NCBI RefSeq assembly: GCF_007680845.1
Contig: NZ_VEIY01000003.1
Location: forward strand, 124,001 to 188,000
Source of the DNA: Curtobacterium pusillum
Lineage (GTDB): Bacteria > Actinomycetota > Actinomycetes > Actinomycetales > Microbacteriaceae
DNA length: 64,000 bases
Reading direction: 5' to 3'
Shown here: positions 52,985 through 62,979 of the stretch, one piece after another
How positions within the stretch are numbered: the first letter of the stretch is position 1
How the letters are laid out: the number at the start of each line of letters is the position of its first letter
The notes under the pieces: model-generated
What the model was told of the DNA's origin: nothing
Database searches by the model: none
The model's input: only the letters and a program-made list of their open reading frames with translations
Program-made: the position numbers and the translations under genes

Positions 52985-54523
52985 ATGTCACCGGTGGCAA
53001 TCACCCCGGAGCACAACCCGCTCCGGCTGCCGACGGACCGTCGACTGAACCGGATCGCGGGACCCAGCACCCTCATCATCTTCGGCGTGACGGGCGACCT
53101 GTCGCGCAAGAAGCTGATGCCCGCGGTCTACGACCTGGCGAACCGGGGGCTCCTGCCGCCCGGGTTCGCACTGGTCGGGTTCGCTCGGCGTGACTGGGAG
53201 AACCAAGACTTCTCCCAGCTCGTGCACGACGCGGTCCAGGAGCACTCCCGCACCCCGTTCGACGAGGACGTCTGGCGTCAGCTCGAACAGGGCATCCGCT
53301 TCGTGCAGGGCTCGTTCGACGACCCCGAAGCGTTCCGCGAACTCAAGCGCACCGTCGACGACCTCGACGCGGAGCGCGGCACGCTGGGCAACCACGCGTT
53401 CTACCTGTCCATCCCGCCGAAGATGTTCCCGGTCGTCACCGAGCAGCTCAAGCTGTCCGGCCTGACCGAGAAGCACGAGGACTCGTGGAGCCGGGTGGTC
53501 GTCGAGAAGCCGTTCGGCTCCGACCTCCGCACCGCGCGCGAGCTGAACGCCATCGTCGAGAGCGTCTTCGCCCCCGACGACGTGTTCCGCATCGACCACT
53601 ACCTCGGCAAGGAGACCGTCCAGAACCTCCTGACGCTCCGGTTCGCGAACCAGATGTACGAACCCATCTGGAACTCGAACTACGTCGACCACGTGCAGAT
53701 CACGATGGCCGAGGACATCGGCGTCGCCGGACGTGCCGCGTACTACGACGGCATCGGAGCGGCACGCGACGTCATCCAGAACCACCTGCTGCAGCTCCTC
53801 GCGCTCACCGCGATGGAGGAGCCCGTCTCGTTCAAGGCCGCGGACCTCCGTGCCGAGAAGGAGAAGGTGCTCTCTGCAGTCCGGCTCCCCGCGGACCTCG
53901 CCACGGCGACGGCGCGCGGGCAGTACGCCGGCGGCTGGCAGGGCGGCGAGAAGGTGCTCGGGTTCCTCGAGGAAGCCGGGATGAACCCGGAGTCCGGCAC
54001 CGAGACGTTCGCGGCGATCAAGCTCGACATCGCCACGCGTCGCTGGCAGGGCGTCCCGTTCTACCTGCGAGCGGGCAAGCGCCTCGGCCGCCGGGTGACC
54101 GAGATCGCGATCGTCTTCAAGCGCGTCCCCGAGGACGTCTATGGCAACACGCAGTCGCCGCTCGGACAGAACGCCCTGGTGATCCGTGTCCAGCCGGACG
54201 AGGGCGTCACGCTCCGGTTCGGCTCGAAGGTCCCCGGCGTCGGCACCCAGGTGCGCGACGTGACGATGGACTTCGGCTACGGCCACGCGTTCACCGAGGC
54301 GTCCCCCGAGGCGTACGAGCGACTCATCCTCGACGTGCTCCTCGGCGACCCGCCCCTGTTCCCCCGTCACCAAGAGGTGGAACTGTCGTGGAAGATCCTC
54401 GACCCGATCGAGGAGTTCTGGGCCACGCAGGGCCAGCCCGAGCAGTACCGTCCCGGCACGTGGGGTCCGGCGTCCGCCGACGCCCTGCTCGCCCGCGACG
54501 GCCGGACCTGGAGGCGTCCATGA
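52985..54523 (+). CDS. zwf: Glucose-6-phosphate 1-dehydrogenase
   Basis: A 512-residue enzyme that oxidises glucose 6-phosphate to 6-phosphogluconolactone and makes NADPH. FGVTGDLSRKKLMPA near 34-48 is the coenzyme loop and RIDHYLGKE near 200 the active site. AAARDVIQNH and YLRAGKRL match the family. It pairs with OpcA, its allosteric assembly factor, whose start overlaps the zwf stop. AAGGAG lies 12 bases before the ATG. Confidence 0.96.
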   Translation: MSPVAITPEHNPLRLPTDRRLNRIAGPSTLIIFGVTGDLSRKKLMPAVYDLANRGLLPPGFALVGFARRDWENQDFSQLVHDAVQEHSRTPFDEDVWRQLEQGIRFVQGSFDDPEAFRELKRTVDDLDAERGTLGNHAFYLSIPPKMFPVVTEQLKLSGLTEKHEDSWSRVVVEKPFGSDLRTARELNAIVESVFAPDDVFRIDHYLGKETVQNLLTLRFANQMYEPIWNSNYVDHVQITMAEDIGVAGRAAYYDGIGAARDVIQNHLLQLLALTAMEEPVSFKAADLRAEKEKVLSAVRLPADLATATARGQYAGGWQGGEKVLGFLEEAGMNPESGTETFAAIKLDIATRRWQGVPFYLRAGKRLGRRVTEIAIVFKRVPEDVYGNTQSPLGQNALVIRVQPDEGVTLRFGSKVPGVGTQVRDVTMDFGYGHAFTEASPEAYERLILDVLLGDPPLFPRHQEVELSWKILDPIEEFWATQGQPEQYRPGTWGPASADALLARDGRTWRRP

Positions 54524-55464
54524 AGATCGACATGCCGAACACCACGGTCTCGAAGATCCAGAAGAAGCTCGTCCACATCCGTGAAGAGGGCGGCGCCGTC
54601 GCCCTCGGACGCGTCCTGACCCTCATCATCTCGACGGCCCTCGGCCACGAGGAAGAGGCGATCGAGGCCGCGAACGAGGCGTCGCGCGAGCACCCGATGC
54701 GCGTCATCATCGTGTCGAAGAACGACGGTGACACGAAGTCGCCCGGCCGCCTCGACGCGCAGATCCGCGTGGGCAGCGACGCTGGTGCGAGCGAGGTCAT
54801 CGTCCTCCGTGCGTACGGCGAGACCGCGACCGACGAGGAGAGCCTCGTCACGGGGCTCCTCCTGCCGGACGCACCCGTCGTGGCCTGGTGGCCGCAGACC
54901 GCACCGGAGCAGCCGTCCGCGTCCGCCCTGGGCCGCATCGCCCAGCGCCGCATCACGGACGCCGCCGCGCAGAAGGACCCGAACGGGGCGATCGACGCGC
55001 TCGGCGCCTCGTACGTCCCGGGCGACACGGACTTCGCGTGGACCCGCCTCACCCTCTGGCGGAACCAGCTCGCCGCGGCGCTCGACCAGCCGCCGTACGA
55101 GCCGGTCATCGGCGTGGAGGTCTCGGGGGCGTACGACAGCCCGTCGACGATCCTGCTCGCCGCCTGGCTCGAGCTGCAGCTCGAGGTCCCGGTCGCCGTC
55201 GTCACGTCGCCGCGTGCGACGGGGTCGAGCGGCATCCACGGGGTGAAGCTCGTCCGCGAGTCCGGCACCATCGAGCTCGAACGGTCCCTCGTGGACGTCG
55301 CCACGCTCTCGATGCCCGGACAGCCGACGCACGACCTGTCGCTGCCGCGCCGCAACCTGCGCGACTGCCTGGCCGAGGAACTCCGTAGACTCGACCCGGA
55401 CGTCCTCTTCGGAGACGTCGTCAAGCACGGGGTCCCCCGGCTGCGCGAGTCCATCGCCGGCTGA
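54520..55464 (+). CDS. opcA: Glucose-6-phosphate dehydrogenase assembly protein OpcA
   Basis: A 314-residue protein needed for activity of Zwf in actinobacteria and cyanobacteria. NTTVSKIQKKLVHIREEGGAV at the start and PDAPVVAWWPQTAP in the middle are family hallmarks. SRATGSSGIHG-like and LSLPRRNLRDCLAEELRRLDPD segments follow. It has no known catalytic residues. The ATGA overlap with zwf suggests translational coupling. Confidence 0.94.
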   Translation: MKIDMPNTTVSKIQKKLVHIREEGGAVALGRVLTLIISTALGHEEEAIEAANEASREHPMRVIIVSKNDGDTKSPGRLDAQIRVGSDAGASEVIVLRAYGETATDEESLVTGLLLPDAPVVAWWPQTAPEQPSASALGRIAQRRITDAAAQKDPNGAIDALGASYVPGDTDFAWTRLTLWRNQLAAALDQPPYEPVIGVEVSGAYDSPSTILLAAWLELQLEVPVAVVTSPRATGSSGIHGVKLVRESGTIELERSLVDVATLSMPGQPTHDLSLPRRNLRDCLAEELRRLDPDVLFGDVVKHGVPRLRESIAG

Positions 55465-55477
55465 GCGGGTCCCACAC

Positions 55478-55509
55478 GACCGGGCCCCGGCACACGCCGG
55501 GGCCCGGTC
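55478..55509 (+). terminator. Strong hairpin between opcA and pgl
   Basis: GACCGGGCCCCGGC, loop ACAC, GCCGGGGCCCGGTC: a perfect 14-bp stem, 13 bases after the opcA stop and ahead of pgl. It should end or thin out transcription entering pgl. Confidence 0.8.
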
Positions 55510-55560
55510 GGACCGAAGGCGGTCGGACGACCGCTCGGCCGCCATGAACACGGGAGTCAC

Positions 55561-56331
55561 GTGACCAACGAACGGCGGGTGCTGGTGCACCCGGACAAGC
55601 AGGCCCTCGGCGCTTCGGTCGCCGCCCGCTTCATCACGAAGATCATCGACGTGCTCGACGAGCAGGAGCGCGCGGACATCGCCATCAGCGGTGGCTCCGT
55701 ATCCTCGCTCGTCCTCGCCGCGATCGGTCAGTCGCAGGCGCGCGAGAGCGTCGACTGGTCGAAGGTGCACGTGTGGTGGGTCGACGAGCGCTGGGTGCCG
55801 GCCGGCGACGCCGATCGGAACATCACCGGGACGCAGACCGACTTCTTCGACCACGTCGACATCCCGTCGTCGAACATCCACCCTATGGCCGCCTCGGACG
55901 CCGGTCTCACGATCGACGAGGCTGCGTCGCAGTACGAGCGCGAACTGCAGGACGCCGCTCCGGACGGCGCCGTCGCCCCGCGGTTCGACATCACCCTGCT
56001 CGGCGTCGGCCCCGACGGCCACACCGCGTCGCTCTTCCCCGAGTTCCCGCAGCTCGCCGTGAAGGACCGCGCCGTCCTGTCCGTCGACGACTCCCCCAAG
56101 CCGCCGCCGCAGCGCCTGACCGTGACCTTCCCGGTGATCAACGCGTCGCAGCGGGTGTGGGTCATCCTGTCCGGTGCCGAGAAGGCTTCGGTGCTCGGGC
56201 TCGCCCTCGCCGGTGCCGCGGTGGACGAGGTCCCCGTCGGTGGCGTGCAGGGTCGCAAGCGCACGGTCTTCTTCGTGGACCAGGACGCGGCCCGTGACGT
56301 TCCCGAGAACCTGATCGCGTCGACGTACTAG
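55561..56331 (+). CDS. pgl: 6-phosphogluconolactonase
   Basis: A 256-residue lactonase that hydrolyses the Zwf product. AISGGSVSSLVLAAIGQ binds phosphate, VWWVDERWVPAGDADRN follows, and LGVGPDGHTASLFPEFP holds the active-site His. The GTG at 55561 has GGGAG upstream. It is the last gene of the pentose phosphate block and converges with rbpA. Confidence 0.94.
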   Translation: MTNERRVLVHPDKQALGASVAARFITKIIDVLDEQERADIAISGGSVSSLVLAAIGQSQARESVDWSKVHVWWVDERWVPAGDADRNITGTQTDFFDHVDIPSSNIHPMAASDAGLTIDEAASQYERELQDAAPDGAVAPRFDITLLGVGPDGHTASLFPEFPQLAVKDRAVLSVDDSPKPPPQRLTVTFPVINASQRVWVILSGAEKASVLGLALAGAAVDEVPVGGVQGRKRTVFFVDQDAARDVPENLIASTY

Positions 56332-56346
56332 ACGTTCGCACGTCCT

Positions 56347-56386
56347 GACGGGAGGCGCGGTGCCGGCTGGCACCGCGCCTCCCGTC
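56347..56386. repeat. GGAGGCGCGG palindrome (family 1) after pgl
   Basis: GACGGGAGGCGCGGTGCC and its complement meet at GGCT, where the usual CAG|CTG centre has become CGG|CTG. The change gives a G-U pair in RNA copied from pgl (plus strand). It begins 16 bases after the stop. Confidence 0.85.
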
Positions 56387-56415
56387 CGTGTGTGGGGCGC
56401 GTGCGCCCGCTCGCC

Positions 56416-56824
56416 CGAGCGGGCAATATACGTCTCGCTCGGCGTCGCCGCGCGGCCGCTTCCGCCCGCTCGGCGACCCGCCTGCGGCGTGTCCCGCCCG
56501 CTCGGCGACGGGCGCGGGCGCCCGCGCGGGCTCCCGCCCGCTCCGCCCGCGCCCGCCCTCCGCGCGCCGAGCGGGCAGTATCCGTCACGCTCGGCGGCGC
56601 GGCGCGGCGGCTTCCGCCCGCTCGGCGACGCGCCTGCGGCGTGTCTCGCCCGCTCGGCGAGCGGCGGCGCACGGCCGCCTGCGCCAGCGCGGGCTCCCGC
56701 CCGCTCGGCCGGTGGGCGCCCTCCGCGCTCCCCGAGCGGGCAGTATCCGTCACGCTCGGCGGCCCCGGCCGGCGGGTTCCGCCCGCTCGGCGACACGCCT
56801 GCGGCGTGTTGCGCCCGCTCGGCG
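56416..56824. repeat. Tandem triplet of the CGAGCGGGC mosaic element (family 2)
   Basis: Three units of about 92 bases begin at 56416, 56568 and 56733. Each reads CGAGCGGGCARTATCCGTC, CGCTCGGCG, a GC spacer, TTCCGCCCGCTCGGCGAC, the small hairpin RCGCCTGCGGCGTGT, then CGCCCGCTCGGCG. Spacers of 60-75 bases rich in GCGGGCGCCC separate them. The first unit has AATATACGTC in the core. No protein feature supports translation in any frame. The 592-base gap also holds the palindrome at 56347 and the rbpA terminator. Confidence 0.85.
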
Positions 56825-56877
56825 GCGGCGCCGGCGCCGGCGCGCGCCGCGGCGCGGGCGCGGGCGCCGCACGACGA

Positions 56878-56908
56878 AGGCCCCCGCACCGGAGTGGTGT
56901 GGGGGCCT
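56878..56908 (-). terminator. Terminator of rbpA
   Basis: AGGCCCCCGCACC and GGTGTGGGGGCCT pair over 13 bp (one mismatch as DNA, a wobble on one strand) around GGAGT, 15 bases past the rbpA stop on the minus strand. Confidence 0.75.
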
Positions 56909-56923
56909 CGTGTCGAACGGGTA

Positions 56924-57283
56924 CTACTTCGCGGTACCGCGGCGCTGCCGGAGCTGCTGCAGGGCGTCCTCGAGGAGCTGCGCTGCCTCTTCCTCGGTAC
57001 GACGTTCCTTCACGTACGCCAGGTGCGTCTTGTACGGCTCGGTCTTCGCGACGACGGGAGGGTTCTCCTTGTCGCGGCCGGCCGGGAGCCCGCTCGTCGG
57101 CGAGTCCACCGTCTCGGGGATCTCTTCGTCGGGGAGGCCGGCGGCGAAGTACCGCACGACCTCGTTGCCGAGGGCGTCCCAGTAGGAGATCGCCACTCGT
57201 TCGGCCTGGACCCCGCGGTCCTGCTCCCCCATCGGGCCCGCACCGACGCGCGAACCCCGGATTGCACTGCCTCCGCTAGCCAT
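56924..57283 (-). CDS. rbpA: RNA polymerase-binding protein RbpA
   Basis: A 119-residue actinobacterial transcription factor that binds group 1 and some group 2 sigma factors and helps open promoters. GGSAIRGSRVGAGPMGEQDRG is the N-terminal tail and basic linker region, with ISYWDALGNEVVRYFA in the core barrel and KTHLAYVKERRTEEEAAQLL as the sigma-interaction helix. The cysteines of zinc-bearing RbpA forms are absent here. It is transcribed after secG with 3 bases between. Confidence 0.93.
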   Translation of the reverse strand: MASGGSAIRGSRVGAGPMGEQDRGVQAERVAISYWDALGNEVVRYFAAGLPDEEIPETVDSPTSGLPAGRDKENPPVVAKTEPYKTHLAYVKERRTEEEAAQLLEDALQQLRQRRGTAK

Positions 57284-57286
57284 GGA

Positions 57287-57538
57287 TCAGCTCCCCGCCG
57301 TGAACTTGTTGATGAGACCGAGCACGATGATCGACACGATCCAGAGCAGACCGAGGATCACCGTGATGCGGTTGAGGTTGCGCTCGGCGACGCCGGACGC
57401 CCCGAGGTTGCTCGTCACGCCGCCGCCGAACATGTCGGAGAGGCCGCCACCGCGGCCCTTGTGCAGCAGGATGAGGAGCGTGAGCAGGAGGCTCGTGATT
57501 GCGAGCAGGACCTGCAGCACGACGGAGAGTATCGCCAC
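57287..57538 (-). CDS. secG: Preprotein translocase subunit SecG
   Basis: An 83-residue membrane protein with two helices (VVLQVLLAITSLLLTLLILL and ITVILGLLWIVSIIVLGLI) joined by the HKGRGGGLSDMFGGG loop that marks SecG. It assists the SecYE channel. GTG at 57538 has GAAAGG upstream. It lies 119 bases after tpiA behind a hairpin, so it may have its own promoter shared with rbpA. Confidence 0.94.
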   Translation of the reverse strand: MAILSVVLQVLLAITSLLLTLLILLHKGRGGGLSDMFGGGVTSNLGASGVAERNLNRITVILGLLWIVSIIVLGLINKFTAGS

Positions 57539-57615
57539 GACGTACCTTTCGTGTCAGTCAGCCATGCGAGTATACCGGCCCGATCGACCGGACCGGGCCC
57601 GCGGGCTGGGCGTGG

Positions 57616-57649
57616 CTCAGGCCGGCCGTGCGGACACGACCGGCCTGAG
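57616..57649 (-). terminator. Terminator of the gapA-pgk-tpiA operon
   Basis: CTCAGGCCGG and CCGGCCTGAG form a perfect 10-bp stem around a 14-base loop, 8 bases past the tpiA stop on the minus strand. Confidence 0.75.
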
Positions 57650-57657
57650 CGGTTGGA

Positions 57658-58437
57658 TCAGAGTCCGACGTGCTGGCGGAAGCGCGCGATGGCCGCGAAC
57701 TCCTGCACGTCGAGCGACGCACCACCGACGAGCGCGCCGTCGACGTCGGGCTCGCGGAGGAAGCCGGCGATGTTGCCCGACTTCACCGACCCGCCGTAGA
57801 GCACGCGCGTCGCGGCAGCAGCCTCGTCGCCCCAGGCCGCGGCGATCCCGCGACGGAGCGCCGCGCATTCGTCCTGTGCCTGCTCGGCGGTCGCGGCCTG
57901 TCCGGAACCGATCGCCCAGACCGGCTCGTACGCGACGACGATCTCGGACGGCTTCACGGCGTCGAGGACGACCTGGAGCTGCTCCACCGGCACGACCCCG
58001 GCGCCGCGCTCCTCGCGCTGCGCACCGGTCTCGCCGACGCAGACCACCGGGACGAGCCCGTGCTTGACGGCGGCCGCGGTCTTGGCGGCCACGACCTCGT
58101 CGGTCTCACCGTGCAGCGTGCGCCGCTCGGAGTGCCCGACGATGACGTACTGGGCGTCGAGCGCGGCGAGGAAGGCGCCGGAGACGTCACCCGTGTACGC
58201 GCCCGAGTCGAACTGCGACAAGTCCTGCGCGCCGAAGCGGATCGGGAGCTTGTCGGCCGAGATGAGCGTCTGCACGCTGCGGAGGTCGGTGAAGGGCGGG
58301 AACACCGCGACCTCGACGTCGTCGAAGTCGTGGCGCGCGTCCTTCAGCGTCCACGCGAGCTTCTGGACCGTGGCGATGGCCTGGAGGTGGTCCAGGTTCA
58401 TCTTCCAGTTGCCGGCGATCAGCGGCGTACGGCTCAT
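57658..58437 (-). CDS. tpiA: Triose-phosphate isomerase
   Basis: A 259-residue TIM barrel interconverting the two triose phosphates. IAGNWKMN carries the active-site Asn and Lys, VIVGHSERR the His and [12 protein letters not shown] the catalytic Glu. [10 protein letters not shown] closes the phosphate site. The ATG at 58437 overlaps the pgk stop (ATGA); the in-frame GTG three codons earlier is less likely. Confidence 0.96.
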   Translation of the reverse strand: MSRTPLIAGNWKMNLDHLQAIATVQKLAWTLKDARHDFDDVEVAVFPPFTDLRSVQTLISADKLPIRFGAQDLSQFDSGAYTGDVSGAFLAALDAQYVIVGHSERRTLHGETDEVVAAKTAAAVKHGLVPVVCVGETGAQREERGAGVVPVEQLQVVLDAVKPSEIVVAYEPVWAIGSGQAATAEQAQDECAALRRGIAAAWGDEAAAATRVLYGGSVKSGNIAGFLREPDVDGALVGGASLDVQEFAAIARFRQHVGL

Positions 58438-59651
58438 GCGGACCACCCCAGCGCTTCGAGACCGGGGAGCGGCTTGCCCTCGAGGAACTCGAGGCTCGCA
58501 CCACCACCGGTCGAGATGTGCCCGAACTGGTCGTCCGAGAACCCGAGGGACCGGACCGCGGCGGCCGAGTCGCCGCCACCGACGACCCCGAGGCCGTCGA
58601 CCTCGGTGAGCGCCTGCGCGACGGTCTTGGTGCCGGCGGCGAAGGCCGGGAACTCGAACACGCCCATCGGGCCGTTCCAGAACACGGTCTTCGATGCGGA
58701 CACGGCCGACGCGAACCGCGCTGCCGTCTCCGGACCGATGTCGAGCCCGATGCCGTCGGCGCCGAACGACGTCGACTCGATGGCGTCGGCGGCGACCGTC
58801 TCGTGCGCGGCGTCGGCCGCGAAGCCGGAGGCCACGACGACGTCGGTCGGCAGGTCGATCGTCACGCCGAGCTCGTCCGCCCGCGAGAGGTAGGACCGGA
58901 CGGTGTCGAGCTGGTCGGCCTCGAGCAAGGACTTCGCGACCCCGTGGCCCTGGGCCGCGAGGAAGGTGAAGAGCATGCCGCCACCGATGCAGATCGTGTC
59001 CACCCGCGGCAGCAGGTGGTCGATCACGCCGAGCTTGTCGCTGACCTTCGAACCGCCGAGCACGACCGTGTACGGCCGCTCCGGCGAGGACGTCAGCCGC
59101 TCGAGCACACCCAGCTCGGTCTCGATGAGCGAGCCGGCAGCCGACGGCAGCGCCGACGCGAGCTCGTACACCGAGGCCTGCTTGCGGTGCACGACACCGA
59201 AGCCGTCGGAGACGAACGCGTCACCGAGCGCTGCGATGCGGTCCGCGAAGTCGCTGCGCGCGGCGGCGTCCTTCGAGGTCTCCTCCGGGTTGAAGCGGAG
59301 GTTCTCGAGCAGCAGGACGTCGCCGTCCTCGAGGTCCTCGGCGGCGGCGGTCGCTTCGTCGCCCACGGTCTCGCCGACGAACGTGACCTCTTTCCCGAGC
59401 AGCTCCGAGAGCCGCTGGCCGACGGGGGCGAGCGAGTACTCCGGAGCCGGCGAGCCGTCGGGGCGACCGAGGTGCGAGATCACGATGACCCGTGCGCCGG
59501 CGGTGATGAGGGTGTTCAGGGTCGTCAGCGACGCCCGGACGCGGCCGTCGTCCGTGATCGTGCCGTCCTTGAGCGGGACGTTCAGATCGCAGCGGACGAC
59601 GACCCGCTTGCCGGCGAGGTCGCCGAGGTCCTCGAGGGTGCGGAGAGCCAT
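58434..59651 (-). CDS. pgk: Phosphoglycerate kinase
   Basis: A 405-residue kinase making ATP from 1,3-bisphosphoglycerate. [14 protein letters not shown] and [10 protein letters not shown] bind the acidic substrate, [15 protein letters not shown] is the hinge region and [19 protein letters not shown] the nucleotide loop. [19 protein letters not shown] ends the protein. It starts 4 bases after the gapA stop. Confidence 0.96.
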   Translation of the reverse strand: MALRTLEDLGDLAGKRVVVRCDLNVPLKDGTITDDGRVRASLTTLNTLITAGARVIVISHLGRPDGSPAPEYSLAPVGQRLSELLGKEVTFVGETVGDEATAAAEDLEDGDVLLLENLRFNPEETSKDAAARSDFADRIAALGDAFVSDGFGVVHRKQASVYELASALPSAAGSLIETELGVLERLTSSPERPYTVVLGGSKVSDKLGVIDHLLPRVDTICIGGGMLFTFLAAQGHGVAKSLLEADQLDTVRSYLSRADELGVTIDLPTDVVVASGFAADAAHETVAADAIESTSFGADGIGLDIGPETAARFASAVSASKTVFWNGPMGVFEFPAFAAGTKTVAQALTEVDGLGVVGGGDSAAAVRSLGFSDDQFGHISTGGGASLEFLEGKPLPGLEALGWSA

Positions 59652-59655
59652 GCGC

Positions 59656-61898
<2,243 letters not shown>

Positions 61899-61973
61899 AG
61901 CATCATTCCTAACGTTTCTTCTGGTGGGGCTCCGCAGCCCGGCGCACGTCGTGTGGAGCGGCCGGAGGGACGG

Positions 61974-62876
61974 TCACTCCCGGCCGAGATCTCGGTTCTT
62001 CACACGCACGGCGACGTCGGGCATCCCGCGGAGGAGGTTCGCCAGCTCGGCGACGATGGCGACCGAGCGGTGCTTGCCGCCGGTACAGCCGATGGCGATC
62101 GTAGCGTGTCTTTTGTTCTCGCGCTGGTACCCCTCGAACACCGGCTCGAGCACGGCGGCGTAGCGGTCGATGAACGACCGGGCGCCGGGCTGCGCCAGCA
62201 CGTAGTCCGAGACGGGTCGGTCGAGACCGGTGTGGGGCCGGAGTTCCGGGACCCAGTACGGGTTCGGCAGGAACCGGACGTCCGCCACCATGTCGGCGTC
62301 GGCGGGCAGTCCGTACTTGAAGCCGAAGCTCATGAGCGTCACCTGGACGCCGACGAAGTGGTCGTCCGCGAAGCGCTCCGTGACCGCGTTCGCGAGCTGG
62401 TGGATGTTCAGGTCGGAGGTGTCGATCACGACGTCGGACGCCTCGCGCAGCGCCGCCAGGCGGGCTCGCTCGCGCCCGATGCCGTCGAGCAGGGTGTCCT
62501 CGCCCTGGAGCGGGTGCGGCCGCCGGACCTGCTCGAACCGCCGGACCAGCGCGGCGTCGGTGGCTTCGAGGAACAGCACCCGGACCCGGGCGGACGCACT
62601 CTTGCGCACCTGCTCGACCGCCTGTTCGGGTTCGGTGAAGAAGCGGCCACCGCGGACGTCGACGACGGTCGCGATCTTGGGGATCTTCTCACCCGCGCGG
62701 TCGGCGAGCTCGGTGAGCGGGCCGAGCATCTGCGTGGGCAGGTTGTCGACGACGTACCAGCCGAGGTCCTCCAGCGCCTTGCCGACCGTCGACCGGCCGG
62801 CTCCGGACATGCCGGTGACGATGAGGATGTCGTGCTGGTGCGGCGATCGGGTCGACGTCTGGGCGCTGTCGGTCAT
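61974..62876 (-). CDS. rapZ: RNase adapter protein RapZ / nucleotide-binding protein
   Basis: A 300-residue P-loop protein. [18 protein letters not shown] is Walker A and [10 protein letters not shown] the Walker B region. [26 protein letters not shown] and [13 protein letters not shown] near the C-terminus are family signatures. In E. coli it directs decay of the GlmZ small RNA; the actinobacterial role is less clear. It stands between uvrC and whiA. The CofD/YvcK-like gene often found between rapZ and whiA is not here. Confidence 0.92.
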   Translation of the reverse strand: MTDSAQTSTRSPHQHDILIVTGMSGAGRSTVGKALEDLGWYVVDNLPTQMLGPLTELADRAGEKIPKIATVVDVRGGRFFTEPEQAVEQVRKSASARVRVLFLEATDAALVRRFEQVRRPHPLQGEDTLLDGIGRERARLAALREASDVVIDTSDLNIHQLANAVTERFADDHFVGVQVTLMSFGFKYGLPADADMVADVRFLPNPYWVPELRPHTGLDRPVSDYVLAQPGARSFIDRYAAVLEPVFEGYQRENKRHATIAIGCTGGKHRSVAIVAELANLLRGMPDVAVRVKNRDLGRE

Positions 62877-62979
62877 CTGGGAGTGGGCTCCGTCGTGGCG
62901 GCCCGGGCGCGTCGCCCGGGGAGGTCTCGGCTGCGGGTCAAGGCTATCGCTCGGGGTCCGTCTGGAGGCACGGGTTGGG

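Noticed and set aside
56416..56824. CRISPR array from the regular repeats at 56.4 kb
   Set aside because: Units are ~92 bases with 60-75 base spacers that resemble each other, not 25-40 base repeats with unique spacers, and no cas genes are present.
56387..57799. A 479-codon frame on the plus strand across the family 2 repeats and opposite rbpA/secG
   Set aside because: The translation is a repetitive Arg/Ala/Pro/Gly string in the repeat part, then antisense to rbpA and secG. It is a composition artefact.
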